DNA of 64,000 bases from Burkholderia latens (GTDB lineage Bacteria; Pseudomonadota; Gammaproteobacteria; Burkholderiales; Burkholderiaceae). The notes below the pieces were generated by a model. That model had not been told where the DNA came from and did not search any database. It was given only the letters and a program-made list of their open reading frames with translations. The translations under genes and the position numbers were made by a program. Positions 42,169 to 51,105 of the stretch are shown piece by piece (positions within the stretch are counted from its first letter, which is position 1; every line of letters begins with the position of its first letter). The DNA lies in assembly GCF_001718795.1 (NCBI RefSeq), contig NZ_CP013435.1, positions 2,294,001 to 2,358,000 on the forward strand. Direction: 5' to 3'.

Positions 42169-42843
42169 ATGGGTTTTCTTTTCACACCGCTTCCGCTCTG
42201 GGTAGGCGTCGGTGGCTGGATCGCCGCCGTGGCGCTGCTCGCGCTCGCGATCTGGAATCGTCCTTTCGTCCGCCTGCAGGACGCAACGCTCCAGCACGTG
42301 TGGCTCGCGCTCGTCACCGCGATCGCGGTTCTGTGGGCGTCGAACGCGTGGCTCGAGGACGGGATCGTCATGCATCTGCTCGGCGCGACGCTACTCGTTA
42401 CGCTGTTCGACTGGACGCTCGCACTGATCGCGATGGGTGCCGTCACGGGCGTCGCGGCAGTTGTTTTCGACGCACCGTGGCAAGGCGTCGGTCTCACCTA
42501 TCTGGTGTACGGCGCGCTGCCGGTCGCGGTATCCGCGCTGCTGCAGCGCGCGGCGCTCGCGTGGCTGCCGCACAACCTCGCGTCGTTCATCACCGGGCAG
42601 GGCTTCCTGTCGCCGGCCATCGCGATCGTCGCGGTTGCCGGTGCGGCGGCCGGTGTGCAGCTCGCGCTCGCGGATGGCGTGCCCGTCGTGATTCCGGCCG
42701 GCTACATGCTGAACACAGCGCTGCTCGCGCTCGGCGAAGCATGGTTCACCGGGATGGCGACCGCGCTCATCGCCGTCTATCGTCCCGCATGGGTCACGAC
42801 GTTCGATGTCCGCCGCTATCGTCTCGGCGGCCCGCGCGCTTGA
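42169..42843 (+). CDS. CbiM-like energy-coupling factor transporter permease
   Basis: The 224-residue protein has six to seven predicted membrane helices and resembles the CbiM/ECF-type metal transporter substrate component (for example the GALPVAVSALLQRAALAWLP and PAGYMLNTALLALGEAWFTGM regions). CbiM proteins normally start with a metal-binding MHIxxG motif; this one starts MGFLFTPLPLW, so nickel or cobalt specificity is doubtful. No CbiNQO partners are in the window. It may work with distant ATPase genes or alone. Confidence 0.7.
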   Translation: MGFLFTPLPLWVGVGGWIAAVALLALAIWNRPFVRLQDATLQHVWLALVTAIAVLWASNAWLEDGIVMHLLGATLLVTLFDWTLALIAMGAVTGVAAVVFDAPWQGVGLTYLVYGALPVAVSALLQRAALAWLPHNLASFITGQGFLSPAIAIVAVAGAAAGVQLALADGVPVVIPAGYMLNTALLALGEAWFTGMATALIAVYRPAWVTTFDVRRYRLGGPRA

Positions 42844-43010
42844 ATGCCTGAGCTGTCCCGGTCCAACAACGCGTGCGTCGAACCGCTTGCGGAGCGCGGG
42901 AGAGCGCGACGTCTACTGACGCACCACTTTTTTACGCTAAGATTGAACTCCTGATCTTCATCGGGCATCTATACGTCCCGATGCCTCACTTGCTTCTCAC
43001 CAATAACCTG

Positions 43011-43637
43011 ATGGACAGCTCTCCTGCCTCGCTCCGGATTTTCCGGGCGCTCGGCAAGCTGGCAGCCTGTGTCGCGGGCCTGTCGCTTGCGCTTCCGGCA
43101 CCGGTATTCGCCGACCTCCTCGACCAGCGCTCCGAACTGATCAACAAATTCGTCAACGAGATGCATGCCGATCCGATCGTCGCGGATTGTGCGGCGCACG
43201 GCAGCTTCATCGCGAGCACGTCGTCGGCGTTCGACCGCGTCGACTTCGCGCCGAGTGCGTTCGAAAGCGGCAACGCAACAATGACGCCGTGGAACGATTC
43301 GTTCGATCAGGGCAAGCAGCGCGTGAAGGTCGACAACATCGTCACCGTGGACGGCCTCGGCGTCCGCAACGACGGCAGCGCACCGACACCGTTGAAATTC
43401 CGTTGCGGCTACGTCGGTCAGCAAATGCTCGCGTTCAGCTGGAACGATCCCGTGCCGCCGTTGAAGCCCCGTGTCGAGCGCCCGTCGTCGTCGACCAAGA
43501 AGTTCAAGGGCAAGTCGCACCGCGGCAAGGCAAAAGCGAACGCAGCCGGCCGCACCGGCGGCAAGAAGGCAGTCGCGACGAAAAAATCGAGCGGTACGAA
43601 GAAAGCCGTCAAAAAGAAAACCGCGAAGAAGTCCTGA
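43011..43637 (+). CDS. Exported protein with lysine-rich C-terminal tail (BspC-like)
   Basis: The 208-residue product has a signal peptide (hydrophobic LAACVAGLSLALPAPVFA, cleaved near residue 34). A compact domain (about 35-150) contains two cysteines (VADCAAHGSF and LKFRCGYVGQQ). A very basic tail from about residue 155 is made of Lys/Ala/Thr repeats, like histone H1 or AlgP tails. I tentatively link the middle part to the BspC-domain proteins of Burkholderia. A start at 42981 would add ten residues ahead of the signal. Envelope or nucleic-acid binding by the tail is possible but unproven. Confidence 0.65.
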   Translation: MDSSPASLRIFRALGKLAACVAGLSLALPAPVFADLLDQRSELINKFVNEMHADPIVADCAAHGSFIASTSSAFDRVDFAPSAFESGNATMTPWNDSFDQGKQRVKVDNIVTVDGLGVRNDGSAPTPLKFRCGYVGQQMLAFSWNDPVPPLKPRVERPSSSTKKFKGKSHRGKAKANAAGRTGGKKAVATKKSSGTKKAVKKKTAKKS

Positions 43638-43668
43638 TACGACGGAGCGGCAACGACAGAAGCAAGAA

Positions 43669-43702
43669 AGCCGGCGCATCGCACGATGCGCCGGCTTTTT
43701 TT
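43669..43702 (+). terminator. Rho-independent terminator after the basic-tail protein gene
   Basis: AAGCCGGCGCATCG and CGATGCGCCGGCTTTTTTT form a long stem, 32 bases after the stop. The A-run on the left (GAAAG) is weak, so it mainly serves the + strand. Confidence 0.9.
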
Positions 43703-43721
43703 CATATCGACGACTGCGCGC

Positions 43722-44876
43722 TTACGCGAACGTCTCGACGTGCGCGAGGATTGCCGCGAGCATCGCCGCGCCGAGCGCCGCGCTGCGCTGGCCGTTCCAG
43801 CCGACGCGCTCGTCGGGCAGGTTCGCGTTGTCCTTGAATGGCATCTCGAGCGTCAGCGAAAGGCAGCCGAACTGATGGCCGATGTACTTCGACGCGAGCT
43901 TGAGCGCGTCCTCCTTGTACTTGCTCGCCGCATAGCCGTGCTCGGTCTGGAAGTCGGGGCTTGCGACCTTGAACGCATCAATGAATGCGGCTTGCTCCCT
44001 GCGCTGTTGCTCGGTAAAGCCTGGCAGCATCTCCGAACCCGCAACGAACACGTACGGCAGATCCTCGTCACCATGAATGTCGAAGAACATGTCGCAACCG
44101 GTCGCATGGATCGCGTCGCGCACGACCAGCACTTCCGGGCTGCGCGCGGCATCGGGTTCCATCCACTCGCGGTTCAGGTTCGCGCCCGCCGCGTTGGTGC
44201 GAAGATTGCCGTGCACGCTGCCATCCGGATTCATGTTCGGGACGATGTAGAACGTTGCGTGGTCGTACAGCTTGCGCGCAACCGGGTCACCCGCCCAGTC
44301 GCCCCAGCCGGCGAGCCGCTTGACGAGCCCTTCGACGAACCACTCGGCCATCGTCTCGCCGGGATGCTGGCGCGCGATGATCCACACCTTCTTCTTCGGC
44401 GCGCCGTCGACTTCCGGCGTGCCAAGCGTCAGCAGCGACATCGGCCGGCCTTCGACGGTGCGCCCAAGCTCGACGACATTCGCGTGCGGCAGCTGCTGGA
44501 CCGCACCGACGAACGCCGCATGGCGCTCTTCCGAATATGGCTCGAAGTATGCGTAGTAAATGCTGTCGAATTCCGGCGTGTGGTCGATGGTCATCGTCTT
44601 GCCGTCGAATGTCGTCGGCACGCGAAACCAGTCGACGCGGTCGTAGCTCGCGACCGCACTGTAGTTGCGCCATCCCGACGGATACGCACAGTCGGCCGCA
44701 TTCTCGAACGCCATCACGCAACGCTCATCGCGAGCGCCGGTCAGGCGGAAGTAAAACCATTGCGCGAACTCGGAACGGCTGTCGCCGCGCACGCGCAGAC
44801 GGATCGCGTCCGGGCTGTCGCACGACACGACGTCGATCGCGCCCGCATCGAAATTGCTGGTGATCGAAAGGGTCAT
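43722..44876 (-). CDS. M14-family zinc carboxypeptidase
   Basis: The 384-residue cytosolic enzyme resembles bacterial cytosolic carboxypeptidase (CCP/AGBL-like) members of family M14. Zinc ligands are His171 and Glu174 (RQHPGETMAEW) and His268 (DIHGDE). The catalytic Glu is Glu344 (LTLEMPFKDN). An N-terminal beta-sandwich (about 1-125) precedes the catalytic domain, as in CCPs. I chose the ATG at 44876; a TTG four codons earlier overlaps the ribosome site. Its natural peptide substrate is unknown. It is followed upstream on the same strand by yaaA. Confidence 0.9.
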   Translation of the reverse strand: MTLSITSNFDAGAIDVVSCDSPDAIRLRVRGDSRSEFAQWFYFRLTGARDERCVMAFENAADCAYPSGWRNYSAVASYDRVDWFRVPTTFDGKTMTIDHTPEFDSIYYAYFEPYSEERHAAFVGAVQQLPHANVVELGRTVEGRPMSLLTLGTPEVDGAPKKKVWIIARQHPGETMAEWFVEGLVKRLAGWGDWAGDPVARKLYDHATFYIVPNMNPDGSVHGNLRTNAAGANLNREWMEPDAARSPEVLVVRDAIHATGCDMFFDIHGDEDLPYVFVAGSEMLPGFTEQQRREQAAFIDAFKVASPDFQTEHGYAASKYKEDALKLASKYIGHQFGCLSLTLEMPFKDNANLPDERVGWNGQRSAALGAAMLAAILAHVETFA

Positions 44877-44964
44877 CCTTCTCTCCAATTGCGACCGGAG
44901 CGGGCGGTTTGCCGCATGTCCGGCCTCATGCTTGCGCCGGCCGCCTCGTGAACGGCCGGCATGG

Positions 44965-45747
44965 TCACTCGCCGATGCGCCGGCGATATACGTAAGTCGA
45001 ATCGTTCGATGCAGCCGCGTCGAACGCGTAACCTTCCATCGCGAAATCCTTCAGCGCCGCGGGTTCGGCGATGCGGTTCTCGACGATATAGCGCGCCATC
45101 AGGCCACGGGCGCGCTTCGCGTGGAAGCTGATGATCTTGTAGCGGCCGCCCTTCCAGTCCTCGAATACCGGCGTGACGATCGGCGCGGCCAGCAGTTTCG
45201 GCTTCACCGACTTGAAGTACTCGGTGGACGCGCAGTTGACCAGCACGCGCGCTGCACCCGTGCGCGTCTCGAGCTGCTCGTTCAGCGCCCGTGTGATCCG
45301 GTCGCCCCAGAACGCGTACAGATCCTTGCCGCGCGCGTTCGCGAAACGGGTCCCCATCTCGAGCCGGTACGGCTGCAGCAGGTCGAGCGGACGCAGCAGC
45401 CCGTACAAGCCCGACAGCACGCGCACGTGTTGCTGCGCGAAGTCGAGATCGGCAGCCGACAGCGATTTTGCGTCGAATCCTTCGTAGACGTCGCCGTTGA
45501 ACGCGAGCACCGCCTGCTTCGCATTGGCCGTCGTGAAATTCGGCGACCAGTCGGCGTAACGCTGGAAGTTCAGGCGCGCGAGCGGATCGGAGATGTCCAT
45601 CAGCGTTGCGATGTCCTGCGGCGACAGCTTGCGCAGACCATCGATCAGTTCCGACGCATCCTCGACGAATGCAGGATTCGTGTAAGACGGGACGTGGGCG
45701 GGCGTATCGTAGTCGAGGGATTTGGCGGGAGAGAGAACGATTATCAT
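44965..45747 (-). CDS. yaaA: Peroxide stress protein YaaA
   Basis: YaaA (DUF328) lowers free iron and protects DNA during hydrogen peroxide stress in E. coli. The 260-residue product has the family's start [13 protein letters not shown], the central [12 protein letters not shown] and the C-terminal [14 protein letters not shown] and EGYAFD motifs. It precedes the M14 peptidase gene by 88 bases on the same strand. Expression is OxyR-dependent in E. coli; I saw no clear OxyR site here. Confidence 0.95.
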   Translation of the reverse strand: MIIVLSPAKSLDYDTPAHVPSYTNPAFVEDASELIDGLRKLSPQDIATLMDISDPLARLNFQRYADWSPNFTTANAKQAVLAFNGDVYEGFDAKSLSAADLDFAQQHVRVLSGLYGLLRPLDLLQPYRLEMGTRFANARGKDLYAFWGDRITRALNEQLETRTGAARVLVNCASTEYFKSVKPKLLAAPIVTPVFEDWKGGRYKIISFHAKRARGLMARYIVENRIAEPAALKDFAMEGYAFDAAASNDSTYVYRRRIGE

Positions 45748-45804
45748 AGAGGCTCGCTGGCACGCCGTGCCTTGCGGTCAGACGAAAACCACCGATTGTA
45801 ACGA

Positions 45805-46305
45805 ATGACCCGCTCCCTCGCCCCGCATGACGCGCTTCGCGTCGTGCTCGACTCGAACGTCTGGATCGACATCCTCGTGTTCGACGACCCTGCCACGCGC
45901 CCGATCCGTGCTGCGCTCGAGCGCGGTACGCTCGGCGCCGTGATCGACGGCCGCTGCCTGAACGAGCTCGAACTCGTGCTCGACTATCCGCAGTTCCGGG
46001 CGCGCGCGATCGACAAGGCCAAAGCGCTCGCGATCGTCGCGCGCCTGGCGACGCTCGTCGAGCCGCCGGCCATCGCCGCCGCCGACACGCTGCCGCTGCC
46101 GAAATGCAAGGACCGCGACGATCAGAAATTTCTCGAGCTCGCGCGCGCCGCGCAGGCCGACTGGCTCGTATCGAAGGATCGCGCGCTGCTCAAGCTCGCG
46201 AAGCGCACCGCGCGCGACTTCGGCTTCCGGATCGCACAGCCTGCGCCGTTTACCGAAGCCTGCGCGCTCGATGCCGCGTCGGCCACCACCTCCACGCCGG
46301 CCTGA
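45805..46305 (+). CDS. PIN-domain protein, putative VapC-like toxin
   Basis: The 166-residue protein has a PIN nuclease fold: VVLDSNVWIDIL with the first Asp at about 16, a central acidic Glu (CLNELELVL) and a late acidic group in KDRDDQKFLELA and LVSKDRALL. It matches the COG1569-type PIN group often labelled toxin components. No antitoxin gene is adjacent: the divergent neighbour is yaaA and the next gene is an aminotransferase. It may be an orphan nuclease rather than a working toxin. Confidence 0.8.
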   Translation: MTRSLAPHDALRVVLDSNVWIDILVFDDPATRPIRAALERGTLGAVIDGRCLNELELVLDYPQFRARAIDKAKALAIVARLATLVEPPAIAAADTLPLPKCKDRDDQKFLELARAAQADWLVSKDRALLKLAKRTARDFGFRIAQPAPFTEACALDAASATTSTPA

Positions 46306-46339
46306 CAGGCCCGGCGCCACACCGCTTGCGACCGTATCG

Positions 46340-47512
46340 ATGAACGCTCCTTCCGACATGCCCAAGACTCCCGTTTTCCCCTCGCGCCTGCCGAACGTCG
46401 GCACGACGATTTTCACGGTCATGAGCGCGCTCGCCGCCGAGAAAGGCGCGGTCAACCTCGGGCAGGGCTTCCCCGATTTCGACTGCGATCCGCGCATCGT
46501 CGACGCGGTCTCGGCCGCGATGCGCAACGGGCACAACCAGTATCCGCCGATGGCGGGCGTGGCCCCGCTGCGCGACGCGATTGCCGACAAGATCGCGCAC
46601 GTCTACGGCCGGCGCTACGATCCGGCCACGGAGATCACTGTGACCGCCGGCGCGACGCAGGCGCTGCTGACGGCAATCCTGTGCGCGGTGCATCCGGGCG
46701 ACGAAGTGATCGTCATCGAACCGACCTACGACAGCTATCTGCCGTCGATCGAACTGGCCGGCGGCAAGCCCGTGTTCGTCACGCTGGAAGCGCCGGACTA
46801 CGCCATTCCGTTCGATCGTCTCGCGGCGGCGATCACGCCGAAGACACGCATGATCATGATCAACACGCCGCACAATCCGACCGGCACGGTGTGGCGCGAC
46901 ACGGACATGCGCAGGCTCGAGGAGATCGTGCGCGGCACCAACGTGCTGATCCTGTCGGACGAGGTGTACGAGCACATGGTCTATGACGGCGCGCGGCACG
47001 AGAGCGTCGCGCGCTACCCGGAGCTCGCCGCGCGCAGCTTCATCGTGTCGAGCTTCGGGAAGACGTACCACGTGACCGGCTGGAAAGTCGGCTATGTCGC
47101 GGCGCCCGCGGCGCTGACCGCGGAGTTCCGCAAGGTCCACCAGTTCAACGTATTCACGGTCAACACGCCGATGCAGATCGGGCTCGCCGACTACCTGCGC
47201 GATCCGGCACCGTACCTGACGCTGCCCGATTTCTACCAGAAGAAGCGCGACTTCTTCCGCGCCGGCCTCGAACGCACGCGCTTCAGGCTGCTGCCGTGCA
47301 CGGGCACGTACTTTCAGTGCGTCGATTATTCGGCGATCAGCGACCTGCCGGAAGCGGAATTCTCGAAATGGCTCACCTCGGAAATCGGCGTGGCGGCAAT
47401 TCCGGTGTCCGCGTTCTATCACGAGCCGCATGAATCGGGCGTCGTGCGCTTCTGCTTCGCGAAACAGGAAAGCACGCTCGCATCCGCACTAGAACGGCTC
47501 GCGCGCTTGTAA
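46340..47512 (+). CDS. Methionine aminotransferase (PLP-dependent, class I)
   Basis: The 390-residue PLP enzyme resembles E. coli YbdL, which transaminates methionine and aromatic amino acids. Key motifs are NLGQGFPDF near the start, NTPHNPTGTVW, the aspartate of LSDEVYEHMVYDG, the PLP lysine in SSFGKTYHVTGWKVGY, and a C-terminal arginine in GVVRFCF. The ATG at 46340 is the family-like start. It follows the PIN gene by 34 bases and could be cotranscribed. Role in methionine salvage is inferred. Confidence 0.9.
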   Translation: MNAPSDMPKTPVFPSRLPNVGTTIFTVMSALAAEKGAVNLGQGFPDFDCDPRIVDAVSAAMRNGHNQYPPMAGVAPLRDAIADKIAHVYGRRYDPATEITVTAGATQALLTAILCAVHPGDEVIVIEPTYDSYLPSIELAGGKPVFVTLEAPDYAIPFDRLAAAITPKTRMIMINTPHNPTGTVWRDTDMRRLEEIVRGTNVLILSDEVYEHMVYDGARHESVARYPELAARSFIVSSFGKTYHVTGWKVGYVAAPAALTAEFRKVHQFNVFTVNTPMQIGLADYLRDPAPYLTLPDFYQKKRDFFRAGLERTRFRLLPCTGTYFQCVDYSAISDLPEAEFSKWLTSEIGVAAIPVSAFYHEPHESGVVRFCFAKQESTLASALERLARL

Positions 47513-47564
47513 ACCGGATTGGGCCGGCCGGGCGCGGCCGCTCGCCGCGCCCGCCCCATCGCGC

Positions 47565-48221
47565 TTATGAACGCGCGATGCCGGATGCTTCGATATACGC
47601 CTTGCGATCGGCTGCCACGCGTTGTGCGGCGGGCCGCTCGCCGACCAGCTTCGCATGCGCCTTCCAGTCAATGCCTGCGTCGACCAGGAAATCGCGGCCG
47701 AAGATCGCCTTCGTTGCCATTCCGATCACCGGCAGATGTACCGTCGCGGCGATGTCGGCCAAGCCAAACGTGTCGCCGAGCACATACGGTGAAAACTTCG
47801 CCATTTGCTTGAATGCGTCGATCGCGCGCGGCAGGCGCTTCTCGACGTGCGCCTTCATCCCGTCGCTGACCTTGCCGCCGAAAAATGCTTCCGTATAAAC
47901 TTCGCGCGCCGTCCATTCGAGATACAGCTCGAGCGTCTCGACGAGTTCACGTACCTTGGCGGCCGCGAATGGACTATGCGGGAGGATCGCCTTCTCAGGG
48001 TAGCGCGCCGCCAGATACTCGACGATGACCTGCGATTCGAACAGCGCGCCCTCTTCCGTCTTCACGAACGGAATCTTGCCGAGCGGCGAATCGGCGAGCA
48101 ATGCCGGGTCGCTGATCGGCAAGCCGCATGTCGATTCCTCGAACGGGATGCCGTGCTCGAGCAGCACGAACTTCACCTTGTTGTAATAGTTGGACAACGG
48201 AATACCGCACAGCTGTAGCAT
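47565..48221 (-). CDS. Glutathione S-transferase family protein
   Basis: The 218-residue protein has the thioredoxin-like N-terminal GST domain (1-78, LCGIPLSNYYNKVKFVLLE, then KIPFVKTEEGALFESQVIVEYL) and an all-helical C-terminal domain (about 85-205, with GDTFGLADIA). A Ser/Asn pair near residue 10 is the likely glutathione activator. The ribosome site GGAG precedes the chosen ATG at 48221. The substrate is unknown. Confidence 0.9.
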   Translation of the reverse strand: MLQLCGIPLSNYYNKVKFVLLEHGIPFEESTCGLPISDPALLADSPLGKIPFVKTEEGALFESQVIVEYLAARYPEKAILPHSPFAAAKVRELVETLELYLEWTAREVYTEAFFGGKVSDGMKAHVEKRLPRAIDAFKQMAKFSPYVLGDTFGLADIAATVHLPVIGMATKAIFGRDFLVDAGIDWKAHAKLVGERPAAQRVAADRKAYIEASGIARS

Positions 48222-48421
48222 CGGAGTCTCCTGCGTTGCTTGAAGCGCGGCCGCAGCGCTACCGGCCGCATCGGGATGCATCGCGCCAAAAAGCACGTTC
48301 GTGCTAGTCTAAAGCAGTTTCACGTCCGTCACGACGCCATTACATCCGCTGCAGCGTCACGCTCGCCTGCATGCGCAACGCGCGACGCCGCAGCGTCGCC
48401 ATTCGATGGAGACACACTCGC

Positions 48422-49213
48422 ATGAGCGCTGAACTGCTGGCCTCGCGTCCGCCCGAAAGCGAATCGACGCTCGTCCTCACGTTGTCCAGCCCCGGCGCAC
48501 GCAACGCACTGCATCCCGACATGTACGCAGCCGGCGTCGAAGCGCTCGCCACCGCCGATCGCGATCCGGCGATCCGCGCCGTCGTGCTCACGGGCGCCGA
48601 CCGTTTCTTTTGCGCGGGCGGCAACCTGAACCGGCTGCTCGACAACCGATCGAAGGACCCGTCTTGCCAGGCTGACAGCATCGATCAGCTCGCCGCATGG
48701 ATTACGGCGATTCGCGCGTCGACGAAGCCGGTGATCGCAGCAGTCGAAGGCGCGGCGGCCGGCGCAGGCTTCTCGCTTGCGCTCGCATGCGATCTGATCG
48801 TCGCCGCGCACGACGCGAAATTCGTGATGTCGTACGCTCGCGTCGGCCTCACGCCGGACGGCGGCGGCTCCTGGTTCCTCGCCCGTGCGCTGCCGCGCGC
48901 GCTGGCGGCGGAAATCCTGTTCGAGGGCAAGCCCGTCGCGGCCGAACGCCTGCATGCGCTCGGTATCGTCAACCGGCTCGCCGCGCCGGGGGCCGCGTTG
49001 TCCGACGCGCTCGCGTGGGCCGACTCGCTGGCCGGCGTCTCGCCGAACGCGCTCACGCGCATCAAATCGCTGCTCGACGACGCAACCGCGCAGCCGCTCG
49101 ACGCACATCTCGGCGCCGAGCGCGATCACTTCGTCGCGTCGCTGCATCACGCGGATGCGTTCGAGGGGATTACCGCATTTCTCGAGAAACGGGCACCGCG
49201 CTACAAGCGCTGA
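48422..49213 (+). CDS. Enoyl-CoA hydratase/isomerase family protein
   Basis: The 263-residue crotonase-fold enzyme has the oxyanion-hole segments FCAGGNLNRLL and AAAGAGFSLALACDL. An acidic catalytic residue is in GLTPDGGGSWFL, the pattern of PaaG-like isomerases/oxepin-CoA hydrolases rather than the double-Glu hydratases. Its CoA ester substrate is unknown. The start at 48422 has GGAGA upstream. It is divergent from a glutathione transferase and lies upstream of another. Confidence 0.9.
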   Translation: MSAELLASRPPESESTLVLTLSSPGARNALHPDMYAAGVEALATADRDPAIRAVVLTGADRFFCAGGNLNRLLDNRSKDPSCQADSIDQLAAWITAIRASTKPVIAAVEGAAAGAGFSLALACDLIVAAHDAKFVMSYARVGLTPDGGGSWFLARALPRALAAEILFEGKPVAAERLHALGIVNRLAAPGAALSDALAWADSLAGVSPNALTRIKSLLDDATAQPLDAHLGAERDHFVASLHHADAFEGITAFLEKRAPRYKR

Positions 49214-49387
49214 TGCCCGCGCGACTCCACCACTCCAACGGCGTTACCGGCGTTGCGGCGACACGCATGTGCCTGTTGCCGGCGCGGTTTCGCGCCGCCT
49301 GCAGCGCACGGCGATCCATGCTCTAATGACCGCCTGTCGCGGCGCCGTACCGGCGCCGTTTTCGCGCATGCAACGAAGGAGTTGACG

Positions 49388-50080
49388 ATGATCGACGTCT
49401 ACAGCTGGGCGACCCCGAACGGCCACAAGATCCACATCATGCTCGAGGAAACCGGCCTCGCGTATCGAGCGCATCCGATCGACATCGGTGCGGGCGACCA
49501 GTTCAAGCCAGAATTCCTGAAGATCAGCCCGAACAACAAGATTCCCGCGATCGTCGATTCCGACGGCCCGGGCGGCCAGCCGATCTCGCTGTTCGAATCG
49601 GGCGCGATCCTCGTCTACCTCGCGGAAAAAACCGGCAATTTCCTGCCGTCGGATCCGGCCGCGCGCTACGCGACGCTCGAATGGCTGATGTTCCAGATGG
49701 GCGGGGTCGGCCCGATGCTCGGACAGGCACACCATTTCCGCATCTACGCACCGGAAAAAATCGAATATGCGGTGAATCGCTACACCAACGAAGCGAAGCG
49801 CCTGTACAACGTGATGGACAAGCGCCTCGGCGAATCCGAATATCTCGCGGGCGACACGTACACGATCGCGGACATCGCGACGTTTCCGTGGACGCGTTCG
49901 TGGCAGAACCAGGGCATCGTGCTCGACGAACTGCCAAACGTGAAGCGCTGGCATGAAGCGATTGCCGCGCGCCCGGCCGTGCAGCGCGGCGTCGAAGTTC
50001 TCTCGTCGCTGCGCAAGGCGCTGCAGGACGACAAGGCACGCGAGATCCTGTTCGGCGCAACGCAATACGCGAAGCACTGA
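49388..50080 (+). CDS. Glutathione S-transferase, YfcG/YghU-like disulfide-bond oxidoreductase
   Basis: The 230-residue protein matches the Nu-class GST group of YfcG and YghU, which bind oxidised or paired glutathione and reduce disulfides. Visible marks are MIDVYSWATPNGHKIHIMLEE with the active-site Thr/Asn (TPNG), ISPNNKIPAIVD, LFESGAILVYLAEK and the helical C-terminal domain with GDTYTIADIATFPW. AAGGAG is well placed for the ATG at 49388. The open frame upstream encodes an unlikely Cys/Arg-rich leader and was ignored. Confidence 0.92.
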   Translation: MIDVYSWATPNGHKIHIMLEETGLAYRAHPIDIGAGDQFKPEFLKISPNNKIPAIVDSDGPGGQPISLFESGAILVYLAEKTGNFLPSDPAARYATLEWLMFQMGGVGPMLGQAHHFRIYAPEKIEYAVNRYTNEAKRLYNVMDKRLGESEYLAGDTYTIADIATFPWTRSWQNQGIVLDELPNVKRWHEAIAARPAVQRGVEVLSSLRKALQDDKAREILFGATQYAKH

Positions 50081-50131
50081 TGCGGCAGGCAACGGCGAGC
50101 GCGGCGGCATCCGGCGATGCCACTGCACGCG

Positions 50132-50608
50132 TCAGAAGTAGTGCAGCGTGATGAATTCCGCCGCGCAAACAAGCTGCGGCGCATCGGGACGATCGGCCTG
50201 CACCGACACCGACCACGTTACCTGTACGCCACCGCGCGCGGCGTCCGCCGTTTCCTTCACTGCGAACAGCGCACGCACGCGCGCACCGACTGCCACCGGC
50301 TTCAGGAACCGAACGCGGTTCAGTCCGTAGTTCACACCCATCTTGTGCTCGAAGCGCATCGCGTCGGTCATCAGCGCGGGAATCAGCGACAGTGTCAGGA
50401 ACCCGTGCGCGATCGGGCCGCCGAAAGGCGACTCGCGCCGCGCACGCTCGGGATCGACATGAATCCACTGGCGATCGTCGGTCGCATCGGCAAAACGGTC
50501 GACCCGCTGCTGATCGACCTCGATCCAGCCGCTGGCAAACGGCTCCGCACCGACCAGAGCATGCAGCGCCGGCGCCGATGCGATGAGCGGCAATGTCGTG
50601 TCGGTCAT
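50132..50608 (-). CDS. MaoC-family hydratase (second of pair)
   Basis: The 158-residue hotdog-fold protein has the MaoC/R-hydratase active site: Asp and His in DATDDRQWIHVDPERA, followed by GPIAHGFLTLSL. Such enzymes hydrate trans-2-enoyl-CoA or related thioesters. Its ATG overlaps the stop of the preceding MaoC gene. It is last in a four-gene unit with two acyl-CoA dehydrogenases. Both MaoC proteins have intact catalytic residues, so they may act separately or as a heterodimer. Confidence 0.9.
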   Translation of the reverse strand: MTDTTLPLIASAPALHALVGAEPFASGWIEVDQQRVDRFADATDDRQWIHVDPERARRESPFGGPIAHGFLTLSLIPALMTDAMRFEHKMGVNYGLNRVRFLKPVAVGARVRALFAVKETADAARGGVQVTWSVSVQADRPDAPQLVCAAEFITLHYF

Positions 50609-51105
50609 GCGCCCACTCCTTGCGGATGACGCAGCCCGAAGATCACTTTCGTGTGAACGGTGATCACCGTGTCGCCGGCTTCGTTGATGCCGATCCACTC
50701 CGTCGACACGATGCCGCGATCGGGCTTGCTGGCCGACACGCGCTTGTCGTGAATCTTCTGGTACATCGTGATCGTGTCGCCGGCGCGCACGGGCTTGAGC
50801 CAGCGAATCGAATCGATGCCGGGCGAACCCATGCTCGTCGAATCCGGGCCGAGCTTCTTGATGAGCAGGCTCATGAACACCGAACAGGTATGCCAGCCGC
50901 TCGCGACGAGGCCGCCGAACGGCGATGCTTTGCCGGCGGCCTCGTCGAGGTGGAACGGTTGCGGGTCGTAGCGTTGCGCGAACGCCTTGATGTCGTCCGA
51001 CTCGAACGTGTAGCGACCGATTTCGGTCGTGCTGCCGACTTCCAGATCTTCGTAGCTGATACCCACTTGTGCGTCTCCCGTGGCGCGCTCGCGCGTCGCC
51101 GTCAT
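50605..51105 (-). CDS. MaoC-family hydratase (first of pair)
   Basis: This 166-residue single hotdog-domain protein carries the hydratase pattern YDPQPFHLDEAAGK with catalytic Asp and His, then GGLVASGWHTCSVFM. The start at 51105 overlaps the stop of the acyl-CoA dehydrogenase gene upstream and its stop overlaps the next MaoC start, so translation is coupled through all three genes. Expected role: hydration of an unsaturated acyl-CoA made by the neighbouring dehydrogenases. Confidence 0.9.
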   Translation of the reverse strand: MTATRERATGDAQVGISYEDLEVGSTTEIGRYTFESDDIKAFAQRYDPQPFHLDEAAGKASPFGGLVASGWHTCSVFMSLLIKKLGPDSTSMGSPGIDSIRWLKPVRAGDTITMYQKIHDKRVSASKPDRGIVSTEWIGINEAGDTVITVHTKVIFGLRHPQGVGA

